Assembly: GCA_032718475.1 (NCBI GenBank)
Contig: JAUCBJ010007679.1
Location: 1-20,862 of the forward strand
DNA: 20,862 nucleotides
Direction: 5' to 3'
Source: Nemertoderma westbladi
Taxonomy: Eukaryota; Xenacoelomorpha; Nemertodermatida; Nemertodermatidae
Shown: one piece after another, positions 7,829 through 17,708 of the stretch
Position numbering within the stretch: position 1 is the first letter of the stretch
Layout: every line of letters starts with the position of its first letter
Notes under the pieces: generated by a model
Database searches by the model: none
What the model saw: the letters and a program-made list of their open reading frames with translations, nothing else
Told to the model about the DNA's origin: nothing
Program-made: the position numbers and the translations under genes

Positions 7829-10800
7829 ACTCCAAAACCAATAGCAGTGCACTCCAAAACAATATCAGTGCACTCCAAAACCGAAGGCAGTCCGCACCAA
7901 AACAATATCAGTGCACTCCAAAACCGAAGGCAGTGCGCTCCAAAACAATAGCAGTGCACTCCAAAACCGAAGGCAGTGCGCTCCAAAACAATAGCAGTGT
8001 ACTCCAAAACAATATCAGTGCACTCCAAAACCGATGGCAGTCCGCTCCAAAACAATATCAGTGCACTCCAAAACCGAAGGCAGTGCGCTCCAAACCAATA
8101 GCAGTGCACTCCAAAACTGAAGGCAGTGCGCTCCAAAACAATATCAGTGCACTCCAAAACCGATGGCAGTCCGCTCCAAAACAATATCAGTGCACTCCAA
8201 AACCGATGGCAGTCCGCTCCAAAACAATATCAGTGCACTCCAAAACCGAAGGCAGTGCGCTCCAAACCAATAGCAGTGCACTCCAAAACTGAAGGCAGTG
8301 CGCTCCAAAACAATATCAGTGCACTCCAAAACCGATGGCAGTCCGCTCCAAAACAATATCAGTGCACTCCAAAACCGATGGCAGTGCGCTCCAAAACAAT
8401 ATCAGTGCACTCCAAAACCAATGGCAGTCCGCTCCAAAACAATATCAGTGCACTCCAAAACCGATGCCAGTGCGCTCCAAAACAATATCAGTGCACTCCA
8501 AAACCGATGGCAGTGTACTCCAAAACAATATCAGTGCACTCCAAAACCGATGGCAGTCCGCTCCAAAACAATATCAGTGCACTCCAAAACCGATGGCAGT
8601 CCGCTCCAAAACAATATCAGTGCACTCCAAAACCGATGGCAGTCCGCTCCAAAACAATAGCAGTGTACTCCAAAACCGAAGGCAGTGCGCTCCAAAACAA
8701 TAGCAGTGTACTCCAAAACCGATGGCAGTCCGCTCCAAAACAATATCAGTGCACTCCAAAACCGATGGCAGTCCGCTCCAAAACAATATCAGTGCACTCC
8801 AAAACCGATGGCAGTGCGCTCCAAAACAATATCAGTGCACTCCAAAACCGATGGCAGTGTACTCCAAAACAATATCAGTGCACTCCAAAACCGATGGCAG
8901 TCCGCTCCAAAACATTATCAGTGCACTCCAAAACCGATGGCAGTCCGCTCCAAAACAATATCAGTGCACTCCAAAACCGATGGCAGTCCGCTCCAAAACA
9001 ATAGCAGTGTACTCCAAAACCGAAGGCAGTGCGCTCCAAAACAATGGCAGTGTACTCCAAAACCGATGACAGTCCGCTCCAAAACAATATCAGTGCACTC
9101 CAAAACCGATGGCAGTCCGCTCCAAAACAATATCAGTGCACTCCAAAACCGATGGCAGTCCGCTCCAAAACAATATCAGTGCACTCCAAAACCAATAGCA
9201 GTGCACTCCAAACCAATAGCAGTGCACTCCAAAACAATATCAGTGCACTCCAAAACCGATGGCAGTCCGCTCCAAAACAATATCAGTGCACTCCAAAACC
9301 GAAGGCAGTGTACTCCAAAACAATAGCAGTGTACTCCAAAACCGAAGGCAGTGCGCTCCAAAACAATATCAGTGCACTCCAAAACCGAAGGCAGTGCGCT
9401 CCAAAACAATATCAGTGCACTCCAAAACCGATGGCAGTCCGCTCCAAACCAATAGCAGTGCACTCCAAAACCGATGGCAGTTCGCTCCAAAACAATATCA
9501 GTGCACTCCAAAACCGAAGGCAGTGTACTCCAAAACAATAGCAGTGTACTCCAAAACCAATAGCAGTGTACTCCAAAACCAATATCAGTGCACTCCAAAA
9601 CCGATGGCAGTCCGCTCCAAAACAATATCAGTGCACTCCAAAACCGATGGCAGTCCGCTCCAAAACAATATCAGTGCGCTCCAACACCGATGGCAGTCCG
9701 CTCCAAAACAATATCAGTGCACTCCAAAACCGAAGGCAGTGTACTCCAAAACCGAAGGCAGTGTACTCCAAAACCGAAGGCAGTGTACTCCAAAACAATA
9801 TCAGTGCGCTCCAAAACCGATGGCAGTCCGCTCCAAAACAATATCAGTGCACTCCAAAACCGAAGGCAGTCCGCTCCAAAACAATATCAGTGCGCTCCAA
9901 CACCGATGGCAGTCCGCTCCAAAACAATATCAGTGCACTCCAAAACCGAAGGCAGTGTACTCCAAAACCGAAGGCAGTGTACTCCAAAACCGAAGGCAGT
10001 GTACTCCAAAACAATATCAGTGCGCTCCAAAACCTATGGCAGTCCGCTCCAAAACAATATCAGTGCACTCCAAAACCGAAGGCAGTGTACTCCAAAACCG
10101 AAGGCAGTGTACTCCAAAACCGAAGGCAGTGTACTCCAAAACAATATCAGTGCGCTCCAAAACCGAAGGCAGTCCGCTCCAAAACAATAGCAGTGTACTC
10201 CAAAACCGATGGCAGTCCGCTCCAAAACAATAGCAGTGTACTCCAAAACCGAAGGCAGTGCGCTCCAAAACAATATCAGTGTACTCCAAAACCGATGGCA
10301 GTCCGCTCCAAAACAATAGCAGTGTACTCCAAAACCGATGGCAGTGTACTCCAAAACCGAAGGAAGTCCGCTCCAAAACAATATCAGTGCACTCCAAAAC
10401 CGAAGGCAGTCCGCTCCAAAACAATAGCAGTGTACTCTAAAACCGAAGGCAGTGCGCTCCAAAACCTAAGGTAGTGTACGCCAAAACCGATGGCAGTTCG
10501 CTCCAAAACAATATCAGTGTACTCCAAAACCGAAGGCAGTCCGCTCCAAAACAATAGCAGTGTACTCCAAAATCGAAGGCAGTGCGCTCCAAAACAATAT
10601 CAGTGTACTCCAAAACAATAGCAGTGTACTCCAAAACCGATGGCAGTCCGCTCCAAAACAATAGCAGTGTACTCCAAAACCGAAGCCAGTGCGCTCCAAA
10701 ACAACATCAGTGCACTCCAAAACCGAAGGCAGTCCGCTCCAAAACAATAGCAGTGTACTCCAAAACCGAAGGCAGTGCGCTCCAAAACAATATCAGTGTA

Positions 10801-11347
10801 CTCCAAAACCGAAGGCAGTGCGCTCCAAAACAATATCAGTGCACTCCAAAGCCGAAGGCAGTCCGCTCCAAAACAATAGCAGTGTACTCCAAAACCGATG
10901 GCAGTCCGCTCCAAAACAATAGCAGTGTACTCCAAAACCGAAGGCAGTGCGCTCCAAAACAATATCAGTGCACTCCAAAACCGAAGGCAGTCCGCTCCAA
11001 AACAATAGCAGTGTACTCCAAAACCGAAGGCAGTGCGCTCCAAAACAATATCAGTGTACTCCAAAACCGATGGCAGTCCGCTCCAAAACAATAGCAGTGT
11101 ACTCCAAAACCGAAGGCAGTCCGCTCCAAAACAATATCAGTGTACTCCAAAACCGATGGCAGTCCGCTCCAAAACAATATCAGTGCACTCCAAAGCCGAA
11201 GGCAGTGCGCTCCAAACCAATAGCAGTGCACTCAAAAAACGAAGGCAGTGTACTCCAAAACCGAAGGCAGTGTACTCCAAAACAATAGCAGTGTACTCCA
11301 AAACCGAAGGCAGTGCGCTCCAAAACAATATCAGTGTACTCCAAAAC

Positions 11348-11734
11348 CGAAGGCAGTGCGCTCCAAAACAATATCAGTGCACTCCAAAACCGATGGCAGT
11401 CCGCTCCAAAACAATAGCAGTGTACTCCAAAACCGAAGGCAGTGTACTCCAAAACAATAGCAGTGTACTCCAAAACCGAAGGCAGTGCGCTCCAAAACAA
11501 TATCAGTGCACTCCAAAACCGATGGCAGTCCGCTCCAAAACAATAGCAGTGTACTCCAAAACCGAAGGCAGTGTACTCCAAAACAATAGCAGTGTACTCC
11601 AAAACCGAAGGCAGTGCGCTCCAAAACAATATCAGTGCACTCCAAAACCGATGGCAGTCCGCTCCAAAACAATAGCAGTGTACTCCAAAACCGAAGGCAG
11701 TGTACTCCAAAACAATAGCAGTGTACTCCAAAAC
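11348..11734. repeat. Higher-order repeat in array C: three 129-bp copies
   Basis: The variant series marked by CGATGGCAGTCCGC recurs at 11391, 11520 and 11649, exactly 129 bp (three 43-bp units) apart, with the intervening variants identical in all three copies. Confidence 0.85.
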
Positions 11735-12745
11735 CGAAGGCAGTGCGCTCCAAAACAATAGCAGTGTACTCCAAAACCGAAGGCAGTCCGCTCCAAAACA
11801 ATATTAGTGTACTCCAAAACCGAAGGCAGTGCGCTCCAAAACAATATCAGTGCACTCCAAAACCGATGGCAGTCCGCTCCAAAACAATAGCAGTGCACTC
11901 CAAAACCGAAGGCAGTCCGCTCCAAAACAATATCAGTGCACTCCAAAACAATATCAGTGCACTCCAAAACCGATGGCAGTCCGCTCCAAAACAATAGCAG
12001 TGTACTCCAAAACCGATGGCAGTCCGCTCCAAAACAATATCAGTGTACTCCAAAACCGAAGGCAGTGTACTCCAAAACAATAGCAGTGTACTCCAAAACC
12101 GATGGCAGTCCGCTCCAAAACAATAGCAGTGTACTCCAAAACCGATGGCAGTGCGCTCCAAAACAATATCAGTGCACTCCAAAACCGAAGGCAGTGCGCT
12201 CCAAAACAATATCAGTGTACTCCAAAACCGAAGGCAGTCCGCTCCAAAACAATAGCAGTGTACTCCAAAACCGATGGCAGTCCGCTCCAAAACAATATCA
12301 GTGTACTCCAAAACCGAAGGCAGTCCGCTCCAAAACAATAGCAGTGTACTCCAAAACCGAAGGCAGTGCGCTCCAAAACAATATCAGTGCACTCCAAAAC
12401 CGAAGGCAGTCCGCTCCAAAACAATATCAGTGTACTCCAAAACCGAAGGCAGTCCGCTCCAAAACAATAGCAGTGTACTCCAAAACCGAAGGCAGTGCGC
12501 TCCAAAACAATATCAGTGCACTCCAAAACCGAAGGCAGTCCGCTCCAAAACAATAGCAGTGCACTCCAAAACCGAAGGCAGTGCGCTCCAAAACAATATC
12601 AGTGCACTCCAAAACCGAAGGCAGTCCGCTCCAAAACAATAGCAGTGCACTCCAAAACCGAAGGCAGTGCGCTCCAAAACAATATCAGTGTACTCCAAAA
12701 CCGATGGCAGTCCGCTCCAAAACAATATCAGTGTACTCCAAAACC
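11625..12745. repeat. Segmental duplication inside array C, left copy
   Basis: A stretch of about 1.1 kb has the same order of variants as 13240-14325. Both copies share the rare marker AATATTAGTG (11801 and 13418) and a tandem AATATC half-unit. The offset is 1617 bp, dropping to 1574 bp after one 43-bp unit is missing from the right copy near 13750. Confidence 0.8.
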
Positions 12746-13239
12746 GATGGCAGTCCGCTCCAAAACAATAGCAGTGCACTCCAAAACCGATGGCAGTCCG
12801 CTCCAAAACAATAGCAGTGTACTCCAAAACCGATGGCAGTCCGCTCCAAAACAATATCAGTGTACTCCAAAACCGATGGCAGTCCGCTCCAAAACAATAG
12901 CAGTGCACTCCAAAACCGATGGCAGTCCGCTCCAAAACAATATCAGTGTACTCCAAAACCGATGGCAGTCCGCTCCAAAACAATAGCAGTGCACTCCAAA
13001 ACCGATGGCAGTCCGCTCCAAAACAATAGCAGTGTACTCCAAAACCGAAGGCAGTGCGCTCCAAAACAATATCAGTGTACTCCAAAACCGAAGGCAGTCC
13101 GCTCCAAAACAATAGCAGTGTACTCCAAAACCGAAGGCAGTGCGCTCCAAAACAATATCAGTGCACTCCAAAACCGAAGGCAGTCCGCTCCAAAACAATA
13201 TCAGTGTACTCCAAAACCGAAGGCAGTCCGCTCCAAAAC

Positions 13240-14325
13240 AATAGCAGTGCACTCCAAAACCGATGGCAGTCCGCTCCAAAACAATAGCAGTGTACTCCAA
13301 AACCGAAGGCAGTGTACTCCAAAACAATAGCAGTGTACTCCAAAACCGAAGGCAGTGCGCTCCAAAACAATAGCAGTGTACTCCAAAACCGAAGGCAGTC
13401 CAGTCCGCTCCAAAACAATATTAGTGTACTCCAAAACCGAAGGCAGTGCGCTCCAAAACAATATCAGTGCACTCCAAAACCGATGGCAGTCCGCTCCAAA
13501 ACAATAGCAGTGCACTCCAAAACCGAAGGCAGTCCGCTCCAAAACAATATCAGTGCACTCCAAAACAATATCAGTGCACTCCAAAACCGATGGCAGTCCG
13601 CTCCAAAACAATAGCAGTGTACTCCAAAACCGATGGCAGTCCGCTCCAAAACAATATCAGTGTACTCCAAAACCGAAGGCAGTGTACTCCAAAACAATAG
13701 CAGTGTACTCCAAAACCGATGGCAGTCCGCTCCAAAACAATAGCAGTGTACTCCAAAACCGAAGGCAGTGCGCTCCAAAACAATATCAGTGTACTCCAAA
13801 ACCGAAGGCAGTCCGCTCCAAAACAATAGCAGTGTACTCCAAAACCGATGGCAGTCCGCTCCAAAACAATATCAGTGTACTCCAAAACCGAAGGCAGTCC
13901 GCTCCAAAACAATAGCAGTGTACTCCAAAACCGAAGGCAGTGCGCTCCAAAACAATATCAGTGCACTCCAAAACCGAAGGCAGTCCGCTCCAAAACAATA
14001 TCAGTGTACTCCAAAACCGAAGGCAGTCCGCTCCAAAACAATAGCAGTGTACTCCAAAACCGAAGGCAGTGCGCTCCAAAACAATATCAGTGCACTCCAA
14101 AACCGAAGGCAGTCCGCTCCAAAACAATAGCAGTGCACTCCAAAACCGAAGGCAGTGCGCTCCAAAACAATATCAGTGCACTCCAAAACCGAAGGCAGTC
14201 CGCTCCAAAACAATAGCAGTGCACTCCAAAACCGAAGGCAGTGCGCTCCAAAACAATATCAGTGTACTCCAAAACCGATGGCAGTCCGCTCCAAAACAAT
14301 ATCAGTGTACTCCAAAACCGATGGC
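13240..14325. repeat. Segmental duplication inside array C, right copy
   Basis: The partner of 11625-12745. It carries a 5-bp insertion (CAGTCCAGTCC near 13397) and lacks one 43-bp unit relative to the left copy. Confidence 0.8.
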
Positions 14326-14639
14326 AGTCCGCTCCAAAACAATATCAGTGCACTCCAAAGCCGAAGGCAGTCCGCTCCAAAACAATAGCAGTGTACTCCA
14401 AAACCGATGGCAGTCCGCTCCAAAACAATATCAGTGCACTCCAAAACCGATGGCAGTCCGCTCCAAAACAATATCAGTGTACTCCAAAACCGATGGCAGT
14501 CCGCTCCAAAACAATATCAGTGTACTCCAAAACCGATGGCAGTCCGCTCCAAAACAATAGCAGTGTACTCCAAAACCGAAGGCAGTGCGCTCCAAAACAA
14601 TATCAGTGCACTCCAAAACCGAAGGCAGTCCGCTCCAAA

Positions 14640-15450
14640 ACAATGATCAGTGTACTCCAAAACCGAAGGCAGTGCGCTCCAAAACAATATCAGTGTACTC
14701 CAAAACCGATGGCAGTCCGCTCCAAAACAATATCAGTGCACTCCAAAGCCGAAGGCAGTCCGCTCCAAAACAATAGCAGTGTACTCCAAAACCGAAGGCA
14801 GTGCGCTCCAAAACAATAGCAGTGTACTCCAAAACAATATCAGTGTACTCCAAAACCGATGGCAGTCCGCTCCAAAACAATATCAGTGCACTCCAAAACC
14901 GAAGGCAGTCCGCTCCAAAACAATGATCAGTGTACTCCAAAACCGAAGGCAGTGCGCTCCAAAACAATATCAGTGTACTCCAAAACCGATGGCAGTGCGC
15001 TCCAAAACAATATCAGTGTACTCCAAAACCGATGGCAGTCCGCTCCAAAACAATATCAGTGTACTCCAAAACCGATGGCAGTCCGCTCCAAAACAATAGC
15101 AGTGTACTCCAAAACCGAAGGCAGTGCGCTCCAAAACAATATCAGTGCACTCCAAAACCGAAGGCAGTCCGCTCCAAAACAATGATCAGTGTACTCCAAA
15201 ACCGAAGGCAGTGCGCTCCAAAACAATATCAGTGTACTCCAAAACCGATGGCAGTCCGCTCCAAAACAATATCAGTGCACTCCAAAACCGAAGGCAGTCC
15301 GCTCCAAAACAATATCAGTGTACTCCAAAACCGAAGGCAGTGCGCTCCAAAACAATATCAGTGCACTCCAAAACCGATGGCAGTCCGCTCCAAAACAATG
15401 ATCAGTGTACTCCAAAACCGAAGGCAGTCCGCTCCAAAACAATGATCAGT
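14640..15450. repeat. Array C subregion marked by an AATGATCAG variant
   Basis: The variant AATGATCAG replaces AATATCAG near 14643, 14923, 15181, 15397 and 15441 and is not seen elsewhere in the array. The spacings (280, 258, 216, 44) are close to whole multiples of 43, so the variant was spread by local unequal exchange. Confidence 0.75.
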
Positions 15451-16568
15451 GTACTCCAAAACCGAAGGCAGTGCGCTCCAAAACAATATCAGTGTACTCC
15501 AAAACCGAAGGCAGTGCGCTCCAAAACAATATCAGTGTACTCCAAAACCGATGGCAGTCCGCTCCAAAACAATATCAGTGCACTCCAAAGCCGAAGGCAG
15601 TCCGCTCCAAAACAATAGCAGTGTACTCCAAAACCGAAGGCAGTCCGCTCCAAAACAATATCAGTGTACTCCAAAACCGATGGCAGTCCGCTCCAAAACA
15701 ATATCAGTGCACTCCAAAGCCGAAGGCAGTCCGCTCCAAAACAATAGCAGTGTACTCCAAAACCAATAGCAGTGTACTCCAAAACCAATAGCAGTCCGCT
15801 CCAAAACAATAGCAGTGTACTCCAAAACCAATAGCAGTGTACTCCAAAACCAATATCAGTGCACTCCAAAACCGATGGCAGTGCGCTCCAAAACAATAGC
15901 AGTGCACTCCAAAACCGAAGGCAGTGTACTCCAAAACAATAGCAGTGCACTCCAAAACCGATGGCAGTGCGCTCCAAAACAATATCAGTGCACTCCAAAA
16001 CCGATGGCAGTCCGCTCCAAAACAATAGCAGTGTACTCCAAAACCGAAGGCAGTCCGCTCCAAAACAATAGCAGTGCACTCCAAAACCGAAGGCAGTGCG
16101 CTCCAAAACAATATCAGTGCACTCCAAAACCGAAGGCAGTGCGCTCCAAAACAATAGCAGTGCACTCCAAAACCGATGGCAGTGCGCTCCAAAACAATAG
16201 CAGTGCACTCCAAAACCGAAGGCAGTCCGCTTCAAAACAATATCAGTGCACTCCAAAACCGAAGGCAGTGCGCTCCAAAACAATATCAGTGCACTCCAAA
16301 ACCGAAGGCAGTGCGCTCCAAAACAATATCAGTGTACTCCAAAACCGATGGCAGTCTGCTCCAAAACAATAGCAGTGTACTCCAAAACCGAAGGCAGTCC
16401 GCTCCAAAACAATAGCAGTGTACTCCAAAACCGAAGGCAGTGCGCTCCAAAACAATATCAGTGCACTCCAAAACCGAAGGCAGTGTACTCCAAAACCGAA
16501 GGAAGTCCGCTCAAAAACCGATGACAGTGCATTCCCCGTAAAAGTACACTCCGCGGCACTCCAAAAAC

Positions 16569-16879
16569 ATAATGTTATGAAAACTGTAACAAAAAGCTTA
16601 GACAATTTTGAGAAACCTAAAGAAATTTGACCCCCAGAAGCCTATCTCATTAATTTGCATATAAAACAATACAATCGAGCTTAATCAAATACTATAATTA
16701 TTCATTGTATTACGTACTACTAACAATCGAGATAGGAAACAACTCTAAATTAGAATGTGAAATGAGAACACACACCACAGGCAACAAACAACGCCACAAA
16801 GAATGAACCCCAATTAACTTTTATTTCGATTAACCCTTCAAACTCTATCATTGAACAAAATTGGATCATGCAGTCACGT
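16569..16879. other. Unique AT-rich spacer upstream of the tRNA gene
   Basis: No gene seen. A plus-strand frame that enters from array C ends at 16630. ATTTGCATATAAAA near 16654-16667 combines an octamer-like ATTTGCAT with a TATA-like run, about 210 bp upstream of the tRNA; a regulatory role is only a guess. Confidence 0.5.
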
Positions 16880-16952
16880 GCCCTGGTGGCCTAATGGATA
16901 AGGCGTCGGCCTCCTAAGCCGAAGATTGCGGGTTCGACTCCCGTCCAGGGTA
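16880..16952 (+). tRNA. tRNA-Arg (anticodon CCT)
   Basis: A full cloverleaf without intron. The acceptor stem is GCCCTGG with CCAGGGT (one G-T pair at the end) and the discriminator base is A16952. The D arm is GCCT with AGGC. The anticodon arm is TCGGC with GCCGA around loop CTCCTAA, with anticodon CCT at 16913-16915, which reads AGG as arginine. The T arm has loop TTCGACT. The internal promoter B box GGTTCGACTCC (16931-16941) is perfect, and an A box lies over TGGCCTAATGG. CCA is not encoded, as expected in animals. It appears functional. Confidence 0.97.
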
Positions 16953-16958
16953 GGAAAG

Positions 16959-16963
16959 TTTTT
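16959..16963 (+). terminator. RNA polymerase III terminator (T5)
   Basis: Five T residues, 6 nt after the tRNA discriminator base, the usual stop signal of polymerase III. Confidence 0.85.
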
Positions 16964-17144
16964 GCAGGCAACTACAAAAAGAAAATGATTCTTCTCAAAA
17001 GCTATCGCTTTTTTGTGTAAAATTATGTTGTTAGTCAGGCGTTGATAGAGAAGACATAATTAATCTTAATTTAATATTATTTGATTATTATATATTCCCT
17101 ATTGGAAGTCCATCAGTACCAACAGACCACGAGGTGGGGGTAAA

Positions 17145-17154
17145 TCTCGCGAGA
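17145..17154. promoter_or_regulatory. TCTCGCGAGA palindrome
   Basis: A perfect 10-bp palindrome identical to the element known in vertebrate CpG-island promoters as the BANP (formerly Kaiso-linked) site. It sits in AT-rich DNA without an obvious promoter or start codon nearby, so function here is uncertain. Confidence 0.35.
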
Positions 17155-17252
17155 ACTTATTTAAACTCTTGTATCTGAAACATTGTAAGCCGATTTCAAA
17201 TCTCATTAGGATTTGTATAATTTCTTTAGAAGGGATTTTGAGGGAGGAGGAC

Positions 17253-17267
17253 GGGGGGGGGGGGGGG
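17253..17267. repeat. Poly-G tract, 15 bases
   Basis: An uninterrupted run of 15 G on the plus strand, preceded by purine-rich GGGAGGAGGAC. Confidence 0.9.
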
Positions 17268-17544
17268 TCATTGCATTGAATTAAGACACTATATTCCAGG
17301 ACATGGTGTAATTGTTGTTTATAAATAGATTATAACATTACATTAATTCGTCACATTAAAATAATGTTGATTTATTGCATTTTCTTTAATTCTGAGAAAC
17401 AAGATTAGCAAAATAAGATTAATGTTATCAATTGAGTACTACAGGTAAAAGGCGAATTAATTTAAATTTATCGAGAATTTCGGTAAAATATTTTGCAATT
17501 CGTAACCCATTACGGTGGTTGGAGACTATTATATAGTTCGTTAC

Positions 17545-17690
17545 CGATGTAAATGAAGTCATCATTGTCGCCAGAGAAAGACATCCATGTATCAGATACA
17601 CCAATCTTATGTTGACTTCCAGACTTCTTAGCTGATTTCTCAGATACTTTATTTTCTTTATCGCCCGAGCCCTTAAACTGCTTCAAGAAT
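17545..17690 (-). CDS. Possible coding exon of an unidentified gene
   Basis: On the minus strand GATTAG ends at 17691 and could be an acceptor; the open frame then reads FLKQFKGSGDKENK, a lysine- and serine-rich stretch, and SDTWMSFSGDNDDFIYI. A donor GTAACG may begin at 17544, giving 146 nt. If it is not used, the frame goes on with GNELYNSLQPP and stops at a TAA near 17510, and an AATAAA lies about 135 nt further on, so this could instead be a last exon. I do not recognise the product. The exon ends with one base of a codon and the epsin exon at 5402 begins with two, so they could be joined in phase, but that is a one-in-three coincidence. The opposite strand is closed by stops. Confidence 0.4.
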
Positions 17691-17708
17691 CTAATCAGTT
17701 AGCAAAAT

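Larger units (their letters stand above)
7829..16568. repeat. Tandem array C: about 200 copies of a 43-bp dimeric unit
   Basis: The 43-bp unit consists of two related halves: a 21-nt half CAGTGCGCTCCAAAAC plus AATA, and a 22-nt half CAGTGCACTCCAAAAC plus CGATGG or CGAAGG. Half-unit variants (CG, CA or TA before CTCC; AATATC or AATAGC; CGATGG or CGAAGG) are mixed throughout. Clean copies end near 16512, and decayed halves continue to 16568. Because 43 is not a multiple of 3, all frames cycle every 129 bp. Stops appear mainly where AATAGC puts TAG in frame, which explains the many long frames on both strands. I see no start context, splice sites or codon bias that would support a protein. Confidence 0.97.
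16953..17544. other. Unique spacer between the tRNA and the possible exon
   Basis: AT-rich with no supported gene. It contains TCTCGCGAGA at 17145-17154, a run of 15 G at 17253-17267, and on the minus strand an AATAAA near 17376-17371 that could serve a minus-strand transcript ending after the frame at 17545-17690. Confidence 0.5.

Noticed and set aside
7933-16524. Many open frames of 60-324 codons on both strands in array C
   Set aside because: They follow from a 43-bp repeat with few stops, occur on both strands and in all frames, start at arbitrary internal ATGs and show no splice, promoter or codon signal.
16654-16667. Octamer plus TATA-like snRNA promoter
   Set aside because: No snRNA-like sequence or proximal element was found downstream; the AT-rich context makes the match weak.
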